From: Malus domestica
Taxonomy: Eukaryota > Streptophyta > Magnoliopsida > Rosales > Rosaceae
Length of the DNA stretch: 64,000 bases
Direction: 5' to 3'
Assembly (NCBI RefSeq): GCF_042453785.1
Contig: NC_091676.1
Span: forward strand, 2,363,501 to 2,427,500
Shown here piece after piece: positions 1 through 12,000 of this stretch. How positions within the stretch are numbered: position 1 is the stretch's first letter; every line of letters begins with the position of its first letter. The notes under the pieces were generated by a model. The model searched no databases. It was given only the letters and a program-made list of their open reading frames with translations, and was not told where the DNA came from. The position numbers and the translations under genes are program-made.

Positions 1-1807
1 CTCAACTTAGTCTGTCTTCCTTTATCTTTGATATGGATTTATATGGAGAAGTTACTGATTTTCATGGGTCAAGACCCTGTAATTTCTCATGAAGCCGGCA
101 AGTTCACAATCTGGCTTATTCCCGCGCTTTTCGCTTATGCTACTCTTCAGCCACTCATTAGATACTTTCAGACACAAAGTTTAATAACTCCTATGCTCAT
201 AAGCTCGTGTGTGACCCTTGTGTTCCATATTCCTCTGTGTTGGATTCTAGTATTCAAGTCTGGACTGAACAACCTTGGAGGAGCATTAGCAATCAGTATT
301 TCATATTGGGTGAATGTGATCCTACTTGCATTGTACATGAAGTTTTCTGCTGCCTGTTCAAAAACCCGAGTTCCAATTTCTATGGAGGTATTCCATGGAA
401 TCAGAGAGTTCTTTCGCTTTGCCATCCCTTCAGCAATAATGATATGGTACCCAGTTTCTTTTGGATTCTAGTCTCATGAAGACGCTTCGCTATGCTTGAT
501 TCTTACAATATTTTATTTCAAAAATCTTTTTTTTATTTGATTGATTTTCATTGATGGTTGTAGCCTCGAGTGGTGGTCATTTGAGCTGCTTATCTTGCTG
601 TCTGGACTTTTGCCAAATCCGGCTCTTGAAACTTCAGTTCTGTCTGTATGGTATATATTCTGTATAATAAAAATCAGTGTGTCAATTTGATCACCATGTA
701 GAGAGAAAAAAAGTGATTTTATAACTGATTGTTTGGGACAGTCTGCAGACGATTTCTACACTCTATGCAATACCTTTTGGGTTTGCTGCTGCAGCAAGGT
801 ATGCTCAAGCACATTTATACCATCAGATTACATTTACACCATCAGCTTATCTTTTTCTTTCTTTGCTTATTGTGCAGTACTAGAGTTTCAAATGAACTAG
901 GAGCTGGTAACCCACAAGGTGCTCGAATAGCTACTTTTGCTGCGATGTTCCTTGCAGTCACAGAGACAACTATAACCACCACCACGCTCTTTGCCTGCCG
1001 AAATGTATTTGGTTACACTTTTAGCAATGAGAAAGAAGTCATCGATTATGTCACAACCATGGCTCCTCTAGTTTGCCTGGCCGTTACCCTAGACAGTTTG
1101 CATGGGGTCCTTTCAGGTCAATTTCATTATCTTCTCTATTAGCTATGAACGATTGAGTTCTTTCATGTTTCAGTCTAATGTTATGTGTTTTGTGAATGGT
1201 TAAATCAGGTATTGCTAGAGGAACTGGGTGGCAGCATGTAGGGGCTTGCATAAACCTCGGAGCGTATTATCTTTGTGGGATTCCAGTTGCAGCCACACTG
1301 GCTTTCTGGGTACAGCTGAAAGGAAGGGGACTTTGGATTGGAATACAAGTTGGTTCTTTTGTGCAAATCATTCTGCTCTCTTCAATAACAATTGGTACAA
1401 ATTGGGAAAAGCAGGTATATTCATCAACCCTAACTTTCTTGATAATGTTGACAGTCTATTCCACTATTTTCTGTTTGGTTGGCAAGAATTTGGGAGGGAA
1501 GACGAAGAACATTTCGAATCTTATGACTTCCATTCTAAATTTTCTTAAACCGTCCCAAGATGTGTTCTTTTTCTTCAAACTCCCCACTGTTTTTGTATTT
1601 CCTTGGTTTATCTTGGCACTTAAACAGAACACCTATCCAAAACTAATGGTAGTAGCAATCCATAGACGCAACGTTTTATGTTTCTGAGAGGATTTTGATG
1701 TTGGTCTTTTGATGTTTCAGGCAAGTAAGGCAAGGAAGAGGATATTTGAGGGAACCCCCCCACAAGTTAATGGCTTGTGTGACAAGGCAGAGAGTAATGA
1801 GTTTTGA
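1..1807 (+). CDS. MATE efflux transporter, copy A (5' end outside window)
   Basis: Multidrug and toxic compound extrusion (DETOXIFICATION) membrane antiporter; family members export organic cations or secondary metabolites in exchange for H+. Exons read by splice sites and by alignment to copies B and C: 1-446 (3' part of exon 2), 564-650, 742-798, 878-1116, 1209-1414 and 1721-1807, ending in TGA at 1805-1807. All introns are GT-AG and the frame stays open. Visible family motifs include [28 protein letters not shown] (start of the C-terminal MATE half) and GTGWQHVGA. The ATG exon and start of exon 2 lie upstream of the window. Exons and introns are almost the same as copy B (12 kb), so this is a recent tandem duplicate. 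By recall it belongs to the DTX10-16-type clade; the substrate cannot be told. Confidence 0.88.
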
Positions 1808-2430
1808 GAGCACGGTTCTCTCTATCGCGGGAATAAGGAGAAAGTATGAGCTTTATCCATTCTTTTGGCACAGAAAAAATTTGTAATAACATGTTCGAAT
1901 ATGATTCGTACATATATAGACTTGGGTCCTCAATCTCCTAATAGCTTGTATTGCAGTTGCTGCTAAAAAAATTGAAATGTGTCACTACAATTTCATACAA
2001 AAAAGGTGGTGAAATAAATTTGTGCGTGACCATAGCAGTACTCTTATCTATTTGATCTTTGTAGAAGTTTGCATAATCTTATGAAATTTGTCACTTAAAA
2101 ATATTTTTTTAATTCTAATTTAACTACACCCCTAATAGAACATTTTTAGTTTCTTATAATCTTGTCTTTTTTTTTATAACAGGACCTTAAAGAAACAAAG
2201 TTTTGAAAGATGTCCATGTCTGCAGTCTAATATAGTTAGGTGCAATAAGAGTTGGATCAAGTTAAACTTGAATAATACATATTTTATTATCACCTTAATC
2301 AACCGGTTGACGAGTTACATAAAATGGGAATAGAAGGTCGTTGTATCACAAGCCAATCATACCGGCAATATAAAAAAGTTAAAATGCACGACAAAGCGCT
2401 ATAGTTTTTAAAAATTGTCATCCTATCATC
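1808..2430. other. Intergenic DNA after MATE copy A
   Basis: AT-rich sequence with no convincing open frame. The first 170 bases match the 3' flank of MATE copy B near 13440-13650, so the duplication includes the downstream UTR. The last five bases (TCATC, 2426-2430) are the target duplication of the LTR element that follows. Confidence 0.6.
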
Positions 2431-3163
2431 TGTTGTGCCTTGGCCCGTTTGTTAGTGCGGAAACGAGATTCAGATACAACCTCACCAAATCACACTAAGT
2501 TGAACAGAATAAAATACAAGAAATAAAGACACCGCGAAATTTACGAGGTTCGGCAAAAACATGCCTACGTCCCCAGAGAGATATTGCTCTTCACTATGAA
2601 TAACAGTACAAGTACACATGAGTTAAATTAACATAACTCAATCCCGAATCCCTTGCACACCCACTCATAGAATTTTCCCAAGAGCCTCATTCTACCCCAA
2701 GAATTCTTTCACTAGAATACTTTTCACTCTAGCTTTCTTGATTTTCTCTCAACCCATGTTCAACCTTTCCTATGGTAGAGCCAAATGCTCTCACCATCTC
2801 CTTGGATGCTTCCCTAATACAAGCCTTCTCCCTTGGCAAGCACACATAATGCAAGCATTTCCTTGCATTAAATAAAGGACAAGTCATCATCACATTTCTT
2901 CATAATCATTCAAGTAAAAGCAACCACCTTTTTCTATTTTCTTACAAGTATCATCATTGTGTCTTTACTCATGATGATGTCCACCAAACTTTTCTTTGTT
3001 TAGTTTACTAGCCAAAAGAAATTTGGCTTGTTGTCCACTTTTGCTTTTACTTTGCAGTACTTGTCTGCAACTTTCATGCAGCCCACACCATGTGATATTT
3101 CCACCGAAAGCAAACACAGGTCACTTCATTGTTGCCAGCTCAAAATATGAGCCAATCATAACA
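2431..3163 (-). repeat. 3' LTR of the non-autonomous element
   Basis: Direct copy of 4094-4827. It starts TGTTGTGCC and ends ATCATAACA. Open frames inside it are chance frames shared by both LTRs. Confidence 0.88.
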
Positions 3164-3777
3164 ATCTCCACCTTGGCGAATACACCATGCAAAAATCCTT
3201 GCACCCATCACCAAAGCTCATTGGCCTTACGTACCAGCATACACACTCTGAATCAACCTCGTTGGTCCTGTTCCGATTCAGTCACTGCCAATACATGTGC
3301 AGCTGCTGCAAGCTAAAAATCACCATTTAGCTTCAGACAGGATCTCAACACACCCTCGTCTCCTCCAATAGGTTTTCCTCCTCTTCATTGTCTACAACCT
3401 GGAAACTCGTCAGCGCGCCCGTTTTTAGCAACAACCCATCGAGACAGACAAAATTCCCACACTTCCTCCTACCTCAGGACCATTTCATCACCTATGAATC
3501 CCATAGCTCCACATGCTGCAAAACCCCTGCAACACTTGAGACCAAACATCATCAGGAGAAGTGTTGCTTCAAGTACTTAGAGGACATACTCGAAGCCTTA
3601 TGCCACAAACTTGCTACAACCCGGCCTTGCACCATAGCACTATGGACCCTTGCCTCTGGAACCGGATCTGAACCTGTTGTCTCTCTCAGATGCTCTTTCT
3701 AATTTTCTTCCACGATTCCAACCTTGAATAGCTTAAGCAGTCTCGTGCCCACCATCATCCATGGTCTCCTTTGTGTA

Positions 3778-4059
3778 TCATTCCACACTAAAGAAGCTTG
3801 CACCTGCTCCAAACTTACTGTATCTTTCCATGCAATAAAGTTTCACAAGGGTCTCGTACGAATCTGAAAGTGAGGTAAGAAGAAAGAGGCCTTTGTCTTT
3901 TTCCTCAACATCAACTTTCGCAGTTAATCTAAACATCCCTGAACACGGCTTCAATTTCTTCAGGCTTCCATTACTTTCCTTTACCAAGAGTAAAACCGCC
4001 TCTCCCATTAAACTGCTCAATTGAAAATTCCATGGTGAACAACAAATCTGGACCTCCAA
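3778..4059 (-). pseudogene. Copia gag remnant inside the non-autonomous element
   Basis: The minus strand reads a peptide containing LLTSLSDSYETLVK, which resembles the Copia gag pattern LLxSLPxSYExLV. Near the primer-binding site another frame reads MEFSIEQFNGRG, like the usual gag start. The two lie in different frames with deletions between them, so this is a relic. Function as gag is inferred from pattern memory only. Confidence 0.6.
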
Positions 4060-4093
4060 TGAACCAAGTGCCTAACGATGCTCTGATACCAAT

Positions 4094-4827
4094 TGTTGTG
4101 CCTTGGCCCGTTCGTTAGTGCAGAAACGAGATTCAGATTACAACCTCACCAAATCACACTCAGTTGAACAGAATAAAATACAAGAAATAAAGACACCGAG
4201 AAATTTATGAGGTTTGGCAAAAACATGCCTACGTCCCCGGAGAGATATTGCTCTTCACTATGAATAACAGTACAAGTACACATGAGTTAAATCAACATAA
4301 CTCAATCTCGAATCTCTTGCACAACCACTCATAGAATTTTCTCAAGAGCCTCACTCTACCCTAAGAGTTCTTTCACTAGAATACTTTTCACTCTAGCTCT
4401 CTTGATTTTCTCTCAACCCATGTTCAACATTTCCCATGTGAGAGCCAAATGCTCTCACCATCTCCTTGGATGCTTCCCTGATGCAAGCCTTCTCCCTCGG
4501 CAAGCACACATAATGCAAGCATTTCCTTGCTTTAAATAAAGGACAAGCCATCATCACATTTCTTCATAATCATTCAGGTAAAAGCAACCACCTTTTTCTA
4601 TTTTCTTACAAGCATCATCATTGTGTCTTTACTCTTAATGATGACCACCAAACTTTTCTTTGTTTAGTTTACTAGCCGAAAGACATTTGGCTTGTTGTCC
4701 ATTTTTGCTTTTACTTTGCAGCACTTGTCTGCAACTTTCATGCAGCCCACACCATGTGATATTTCCACCGAAAGCAAACACAAGTCACTTCATTGTTGCC
4801 AGCTCAAAATATGAGCCAATCACAACA
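4094..4827 (-). repeat. 5' LTR of the non-autonomous element
   Basis: 734 bp direct copy of 2431-3163, next to the primer-binding site at 4080-4091, which fixes it as the 5' LTR of a minus-strand element. Confidence 0.88.
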
Positions 4828-4832
4828 TCATC

Positions 4833-5014
4833 CTCATTTCATGTTGGTGTTGAAGAGAAGCCCCAACTTACCAATACACTGAAACCAGTGACAGAAGCAA
4901 ATGAAGAGGCCATGGAAGCTCTGGAGAGTGCCAACTCTCCAAGATGGCCAACAAACATGACTAATGTGACTTGTAAGCTGTACTGCAATCAGAGGCCCTG
5001 CCAGAAGGACAAGG
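4833..5014 (+). other. Coding-like fragment between two transposons, unidentified
   Basis: About 60 codons without a stop, in a frame entering from the LTR end and reading acidic, Ser/Pro-containing sequence and then KLYCNQRPCQKDKDC. An LTR element sits directly 5' and a MITE directly 3'. I do not recognise the product; the paired cysteines recall small secreted peptides but no family is claimed. It may be a stray exon or chance. Confidence 0.25.
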
Positions 5015-5218
5015 ATTGTCTACCCTCCCACTTCTGATGCCCCCCGTGCCCTCCTGTTTTGTATGGTCACGGTTAAGCCACATCAACATTTTATATTATT
5101 TTTTTTATAGAGATAATAAGATAAAAATGAATAGTAATATAAAATGTTGACGTGACTTAACCGTGACTACACAAACAGGAGGGCACGGGAGGGCATCGGA
5201 AGTGGGAGGGCAGACAAT
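5015..5218. mobile_element. Foldback MITE with long inverted repeats
   Basis: The outer arms, each roughly 80 bases, are near-perfect inverted repeats. The left arm begins ATTGTCTACCCTCCCACTTC and the right arm is its complement, ending at 5218. Only a short AT-rich loop separates them. No open frame. I could not find a clear target duplication, so the superfamily is unknown. Confidence 0.8.
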
Positions 5219-6016
5219 ATGATATAGTAGAATATGAGGGTTGGATAATATGATACAGCAGAAATTCCAAAAGTCTCATTGCTGTCACTTGTCAAGTTTT
5301 TTTTTTTTTTTTGGTTGAAGCATGAGGTATTATTCGGGGTAAGACTATTTTTAATGAGACTAAAAGCATTTCAGCTCATCTCTAATCACAGTCAAACAAC
5401 ACACATCTTTTTAAAGTTTTAACCAGAAATAGTGTTTTTGTCCTGGGGATTATTTTTGAGAAATGGGTGCTGGGCTATTATTTTTTTGAGAAATGACAAG
5501 TAGAATTTTTTTTTTTAATATTATACCCATTGGTTAGTCTTTCCCTTTAATTCTAATTCAACTACACTCCTAATAAATCATTTTTATTGATTTGCAAAAG
5601 TTTAGGAGGAGAGGAGGCTACCCCATTTAAGAGAGAGTGCATACTACGAGATCACTATTAAGAGGGATTGTTGGCAGCAAGACTAAGCTTTAGTCTAGCG
5701 AAGAGATCGATAATAAAACATTTTATTTTCTTATAGTAGTGTCAGGTTTTTTTATTTTAAATTTAAATCTTGCCTGTTTTTGTAGATTAGCAAATAAATT
5801 GTACAAATTGGTCTGTTGTTCTTGCTGTCATATTGGTCGTATGCTACCACCACGCAGTCATAGAAAATGAAAACTTCTGGCCTCTGTCCTTGAAAAGGTA
5901 TAAAATTTCTCCTCCTCTCCCTCCGCAATCCCCATATATATTCCAAATCCAAACCTTCAACGTCGTTAGGCGACTACTCATTGATTGAGCTCCACGATTC
6001 CACAGCAGACGTCACC
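5219..6016 (+). promoter_or_regulatory. Upstream region of MATE copy B
   Basis: AT-rich DNA leading to the copy B start. TATA-like sequences occur at 5898-5906 and 5933-5940. A stretch around 5775-5850 (TGTAG.TTAGCAAATAAA, then CTTGCTGTCATATTGG) is also found upstream of MATE copy C at 13925-14085, so the proximal promoter was duplicated with the gene. No other feature seen. Confidence 0.45.
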
Positions 6017-9000
6017 ATGGAAGAGAGCTTGCTATTACCAAAACGCAGAGAAGAAGAGCAGCAACAGAGAAGAAATAGTACTACAAGTATTCTGACATGG
6101 ACTTCTTTCTTCGAAGAAGTGAAGAGGTTGGGATGCATAGCGGGACCCATGGTTGCCGTGATTCTATCTCAGAGCTTGTTGCTGGTCATTTCGATGATGA
6201 TGGTCGGCCACCTGGGCGAGCTCGCTCTCTCAAGCTCCGCCATCGCCATCTCCCTCTCCAACGTCACCGGCTTCAGTCTTTTCGTACGTCTTTCTTTCTT
6301 CATTTGTATCTTTTGGAATTAATGTCCAACTGTTTTTGTTTGCTATGTGTTAGTAGAAATGCCAATAAAACATTCTATCTTTTTTCTTTCATGAATCAAG
6401 TATACATTGTTTTTCAAAATGCAAGATTCTAAACTACTATACTTTGTTGGGAAAGAGACTCGAATCCAGCAAAAGACTTTAATCTCAACTGGTCTAACAC
6501 ACGTCTGCAAAACTTTTCTCGTGATTGAAAAAGTTAAACATAAACCAAACCAGCACTAAAGATTATAATATACTTCCTGTATGATTGTATTTGAATATTT
6601 GCTCTAATCTACACCCAGTTGCATCGCATCTGGACAGTTTTAATTTTTTTGTATTGGGTTGCAATTTTGCTATATATTTATGTTGGTGCTATCCACACAC
6701 TCATTTTTACTTTTCACATAGCTATCTCAATTTTTGGCCGTCATATCAAATGAAATAAAGAACATCAACAGATAAAAATTAACAAGAATGTGTGAAAGGT
6801 AAAAATGAATGTGTGAATAACACTACCCTATTTTTAATCACTTCTTCTGATATTCTCTGATGAATACGACACCACGGCACCAAGGACTGCCTTTGGATTC
6901 TATAGGAGGTCGGCTTTATTGAACTATATGATATGGGGAATATTTTTGCTCAAACTCCTTTAAGTGACGGTGATATTCGCCACTCATTCATTTATCATTA
7001 TTGGATTTAAATTTTAAGATCTGTGTAGCGGATAAATACAAATCTGAAAATTTAAACTCATTCAATAGTAATAAATAAGATGGTAAGTATTACCACCGCT
7101 TGAAGGTGGTAAACAAATATGCACCGGAACCATGAATGATGTTAAAAATCAAGGATCTGTGAAGAAAACAAAATTCTAGAGAGAGTTTAGACAGAGAGAG
7201 AATCTAGAGAGAGACTGAGGTTGTTGAAGAATGAATCTCATTTCTTTCACTCACAGTACAAGTTGTATGTTATACATAAATACTCAGTAATGCTGACTAA
7301 GCATTCTAATACAACAAACTCTAACAAACCAAAACTTAACAACTAAGCTAAGTATCTAGGTATTAATCTGATACATTATGTTCATGATTAGTAGATAGTC
7401 CTGCAGTATCCTTAACACACCCCCTCAAGCTGAAGGGAGGAGAACAAACTGAAAGCTTGTGACTGAGAGTAGCAAACCGAGATGCAGATAAAGACTTAGT
7501 AAAAATATCAGCAATCTGAAGGAGAGTAGGAACATGATGAATGCTGATATGCCCTTGAAGAACTTTTTCGCGGATGTAATGGTAATCAATCTCGACATGC
7601 TTTGTTCGAGCATGAAAAACAGGGTTCTTAGCTAATGCAATAGCACTTTGATTATCACAAAAAAGCACAGGAGGGCGAAGAAGAGGAAAAGAGAAGTCCT
7701 GCAAAATTTTACACACCCAAGTGATCTCAGCAGCAGTATGAGCTAAAGATCGATATTCTGCTTCAGTAGACGAACGTGCCACAGTGGTTTGCTTCTTGGC
7801 ACTCCAAAAGATCAGATTTGGACCCAAGAAAACACAATAGCCACTAGTAGAGCGGCGGTCAACGGGACAACCTGCCCAATCAGCATCAGACCAAGCTGTG
7901 AGAAACTGAGTGCCAGGTTTAAACCATAAACCGAAGTCAACAGTACCCTTGAGATAGCGTAAGATCCGCTTGACAGCCTGGAGATGAATGGTACGAGGAG
8001 CATGCATGTGTTGGCACACTTGATTCACTGCAAAAGCCAAATCAGGGCGAGTCCATGTCAAGTACTGAAGAGCACCAACAGTTGATCGATAAAAAGCAGG
8101 ATCGGAAAGAATGGTGCCAGAATGATCCAACTTGTCGGAACTCACTGGAGTAGAACAAGGTTTGACACCAAGCATATCGGTCTTCTTAAGCAAGTCCAAA
8201 GCATATTTGGATTGATGAAGAAAAAGACCAGTAGAGGATCGGTGAACCTCAATGCCAAGGAAATAATGAATATCACCCAAATCTTTGACAGGAAACAAAG
8301 ATTGCAACTTCGAAATGATGGAGTGGCAGACAGTAGGCGAACTCCCAGTGATGATAATATCATCCACATAAACCAGTATAAAGGTAATAGTAGAGTCTTT
8401 CTTGATAAAAAGACTAGTATCAGATGAGGAAGAAATAAATCCCAATGAGAGAATAGCACCATAGAATGCTTCATACCAGGCTCGGGGTGCCTGTTTGAGA
8501 CCATAGAGTGATCTTTGCAGTTTACAAACGTGATGCGGATTGGCTGGATCAATAAAACCAGGTGGTTGCACCATGTACACAGCCTCTTTGAGGGAACCAT
8601 GAAGGAAGGCATTCCTCACATCCAACTGGTGAATAAACCAATCATAGGTAATTGCAATAGAGAGGAGAAGACGAATTGTAGTAGGTTTAGCTACAGGACT
8701 AAAAGTCTCAGAGAAATCAAGGCCTTCTTGTTGATGAAATCCCTTGGCCACAAGCCGAGCTTTGTAGCGCTCTATAGAACCATCAGCTTTATGTTTGAGT
8801 TTGAACACCCATTTGCAGCCTACCAAATTATATTGAGGATCAGGAGGAACGAGAACCCAAGTACCAGTGGACTGGAGAGCTTGATACTCAGCCTGCATTG
8901 CTGCCAACCAGTTTGCATTCTTAGAAGCTTGTAAGTAGGTGGTTGGAGTAGGAGGAATAACAGTAAGGGAATCAACCGTGGGAGGAAGAGGATGTTTAGT

Positions 9001-12000
9001 TGCAGTGAACACTTTAGGCTTGTGGATGCCGGCATTAGCCATTGTAACCATGGTGTGAGTATTAACTGGAATAGAAGGTGCAGGAGGTTGAGCAATGGAT
9101 GCAGATTCTGGAGAAAGAGCAATGAATACAGGTGCTGTAGGTGCTGGAGAAGAAGAAGTAGGAACGGGTAAAGGTGTGGAAGGAGGAACTGGTATAGTAA
9201 AGGAAAAAGAAGGAGCGGATGGTGGAGGAGAGGATAAAGAAGAAGTAGTAGGAGAAGCAGGGAGGTGCTTAAAAGGGAAGGAAGATTCATCAAAGACAAC
9301 ATGTCGGGAAATGTACAGCTTGTTGGTAACTGGATTGAGGCATCGGTAACCACTGTGATTCAAACTGTAGCCCAAAAATACACAGAGTTTGCTCTTTGTG
9401 TCCAGTTTGTGAGAACTATAAGGTTGCAACCAAGGGTAACAAGCACAACCAAAGGTCTTCAAGGTGTGATACTTAGGTGCAGCCTTGAACAATAACTCCC
9501 AGGGACATGATGAAGACTAAGAAGGTAGACGATTGATGAGATACACAGCAGTTTGAAAAGCTTCTACCCAAAACCTGGATGGCAAACCATTGTGAGATAA
9601 CAAAGTCCGACCCATCTCAACAATATGCCTGTGTTTCCTTTCGGCACAACCATTCTGCTGGGGAGTGTGAGGACAACTCAACTGGTGGATAATACCCTGA
9701 GTATTAAGAAATCCTTGTAAAACAGAATTGAGAAACTCACCCCCTGAATCAGAACACAAGCACTGAATCGTACTGTCAAACCAATTCTGAACTTTCAAAA
9801 CAAAAGTTTTAAGAACAGAACAAACATCAGACTTGAAGTGCAAATGATAGAACCAACTATATTTGGTGAAATCATCAACCAAAACAAGATAATATTTATA
9901 GCCAGTACATGAAAGAGTGGGAGAAGGACCCCATACATCAGCATGAATGATATGAAACGGCCTAGTGGATGTACAAGGTACAACAGAAAATGGAAGCCTA
10001 GAAGCTTTCCCAAATTGACAATCAGAACAAAAAGAATGTTTATGTACTGAACCAGCAACAGGCAGGTGACTTTTATTAACAATCTTATTTAAAACAACAC
10101 TAGAAGGATGTCCAAGCCTTCTGTGCCAGATATTGATATCAGCTTGAGCAATCATAAGAGCATGAGGAGAAACAGCAATCCCAGAGATGCCATTAGATGC
10201 ATTCCAATAGAAAGGATAGAGACCTCCTTCACTGGGGCCCTGGAAAAGCGTCCTCCCAGTGCGTAGGTCCTTGACATAGAATCCAAATGGATCAAATGTC
10301 AGAGAACACCAATTATCATGAACAAATCGATATACGGAGAGCAAGTTATGAGATGCTTGAGGAACTAAAAGAACATCATGTAGTTTAAACACAGCATTAG
10401 CAGTTCGAATAAGAGCAGATCCTGCTCATGAACTTTGGTGTGAACGTGATCAGATTCTGACGATTTGGATCAACTCTACCCTTGCTGAGGATCTTCTTCC
10501 GTTGACGATTGGGATGGCGGATTCGCGATCTCTTTGGCAGTCTCTTGAGCGTCGTTTTGCTGGTGCTTCACGCACTCATGGCTCTGATACCATGTTAGAA
10601 ATCAAGGATCTGTGAAGAAAACAAAATTCTAGAGAGAGTTTAGACAGAGAGAGAATCTAGAGAGAGACTGAGGTTGTTGAAGAATGAATCTCATTTCTTT
10701 CACTCACAGTACAAGTTGTATGTTATACATAAATACTCAGTAATGCTGACTAAGCATTCTAATACAACAAACTCTAACAAACCAAAACTTAACAACTAAG
10801 CTAAGTATCTAGGTATTAATCTGATACATTATGTTCATGATTAGTAGATAGTCCTGCAGTATCCTTAACAAATGACACAGTTCCACTGCACTAGGTATCT
10901 ATCTATGACAAGAGAGTCGAGACAAAGCACAAAAATTTGTCCTTTTGTTCTGGCCAAAGGTTAAGGTTATATTTCATTAATTATAAGAGGTTCATCAGGA
11001 TTTTGCCACCAACCGGCTGATCATGGATCATAATAAGTATGCGAGTTTAATTGGACTCTGCTGCTGCTGCTGCTATTGGGGCATCTTTGCTAAGGTTCAC
11101 TGCATGACAACAGTTGCACATTCAGATTAATTTGTCTTCTCATAAACTATTTTGTTCACTAAAAAGTGCTTCCTGCGCAAAAATTGTCCACAAACCATGT
11201 AGAAATTAAATCTCTGTGCACTGTGGGTTTGCAAAAAGACTGCAGATGGAAGGATGCTACGATGTATATCATGAAACCACCACTTCTTCATAATCTTATA
11301 AGAAACAAATTTTGATGATGATTAAGTACGAATTTCAGCGTAGATGTAGTATTAACATCGAATAATGACGGTTTTAGTGTGATAATGCAAGATTGAAACC
11401 ATTAGCCATGCATTGCTGAAGGGTAGATCATGTACTGGTTTTTGTATGCATCTCTTTCTTACAAGTTACAACTAAGTGGATTTTGTAACTTGCTGTTTGA
11501 ACAGTTGGGAATGGCTAGTGCATTGGAAACTCTGTGTGGTCAAGCATATGGAGCAGAACAATATCAGAAACTTGGACTTCACACTTACACTGCTATATTT
11601 TCTCTCAACTTAGTCTGTCTTCCTTTATCTTTGATATGGATTTATATGGAGAAGTTACTGATTTTCATGGGTCAAGACCCTGTAATTTCCCGTGAAGCCG
11701 GCAAGTTCACAATCTGGCTTATTCCCGCGCTTTTCGCTTATGCCACTATTCAGCCACTCATCAGATACTTTCAGACACAAAGTTTAATAATTCCTATGCT
11801 CATAAGCTCCTGTGCGACCCTTCTGTTCCATATTCCTCTGTGTTGGCTTCTAGTATTCAAGTCTGGACTCAACAACCTTGGAGGAGCATTAGCAATCAGT
11901 ATTTCTTATTGGGTGAATGCGATTCTACTTGGATTGTACATGAAGTTTTCTGCTACCTGTTCTAAAACCCGAGCTCCAATTTCTATGGAGGTATTCCATG

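Larger units (their letters stand above)
2431..4827 (-). mobile_element. Non-autonomous Copia-derived LTR retrotransposon
   Basis: A 2397 bp element bounded by two direct LTRs (2431-3163 and 4094-4827), each starting TG and ending CA. It is flanked by a perfect 5 bp target duplication TCATC (2426-2430 and 4828-4832). A primer-binding site complementary to initiator tRNA-Met (TGGTATCAGAGC on the minus strand, 4080-4091) sits 2 bp inside the right LTR, so the element runs on the minus strand. A purine-rich tract on the minus strand abuts the left LTR. The roughly 930 bp internal part keeps only gag remnants and no protease, integrase or reverse transcriptase, so it must have been mobilised in trans. 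The LTRs differ at scattered positions, so it is older than the Copia element at 7140. Confidence 0.9.
7140..10870 (-). mobile_element. Young Ty1/Copia LTR retrotransposon in MATE-B intron 1
   Basis: 3731 bp with two 278 bp LTRs (7140-7417 and 10593-10870) that differ by eye at a single base, and a perfect 5 bp target duplication AATGA (7135-7139 and 10871-10875). The initiator-tRNA-Met primer-binding site is at 10581-10592 and a G-rich polypurine tract abuts the 3' LTR, so transcription is on the minus strand, opposite to the host gene. The internal part holds integrase, reverse transcriptase and RNase H in Copia order, broken by one in-frame stop. Most of gag and the protease are missing, and the gag piece that remains is inverted. 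It is therefore recent but not self-sufficient. Confidence 0.95.

Noticed and set aside
2996-3702. Plus-strand frames of about 105 codons in the LTR element
   Set aside because: One is repeated in both LTRs and the other lies in the internal remnant on the non-coding strand; neither has family motifs.
5981-6016. Upstream in-frame ATG for MATE copy B
   Set aside because: Copy C aligns from MEVSLLL with MEESLLL, so the ATG at 6017 is preferred.
8142-9353. Several open frames on both strands across the Copia pol region
   Set aside because: They are shadow frames of the pol coding sequence; only the minus frame with VYVDD and STEAEYR motifs is real.
10581-10592. GCTCTGATACCA, which looks like part of a tRNA-Met gene (also at 4080-4091)
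   Set aside because: It is only 12 bases long and abuts LTRs, so it is the reverse-transcription primer-binding site and not a tRNA gene.
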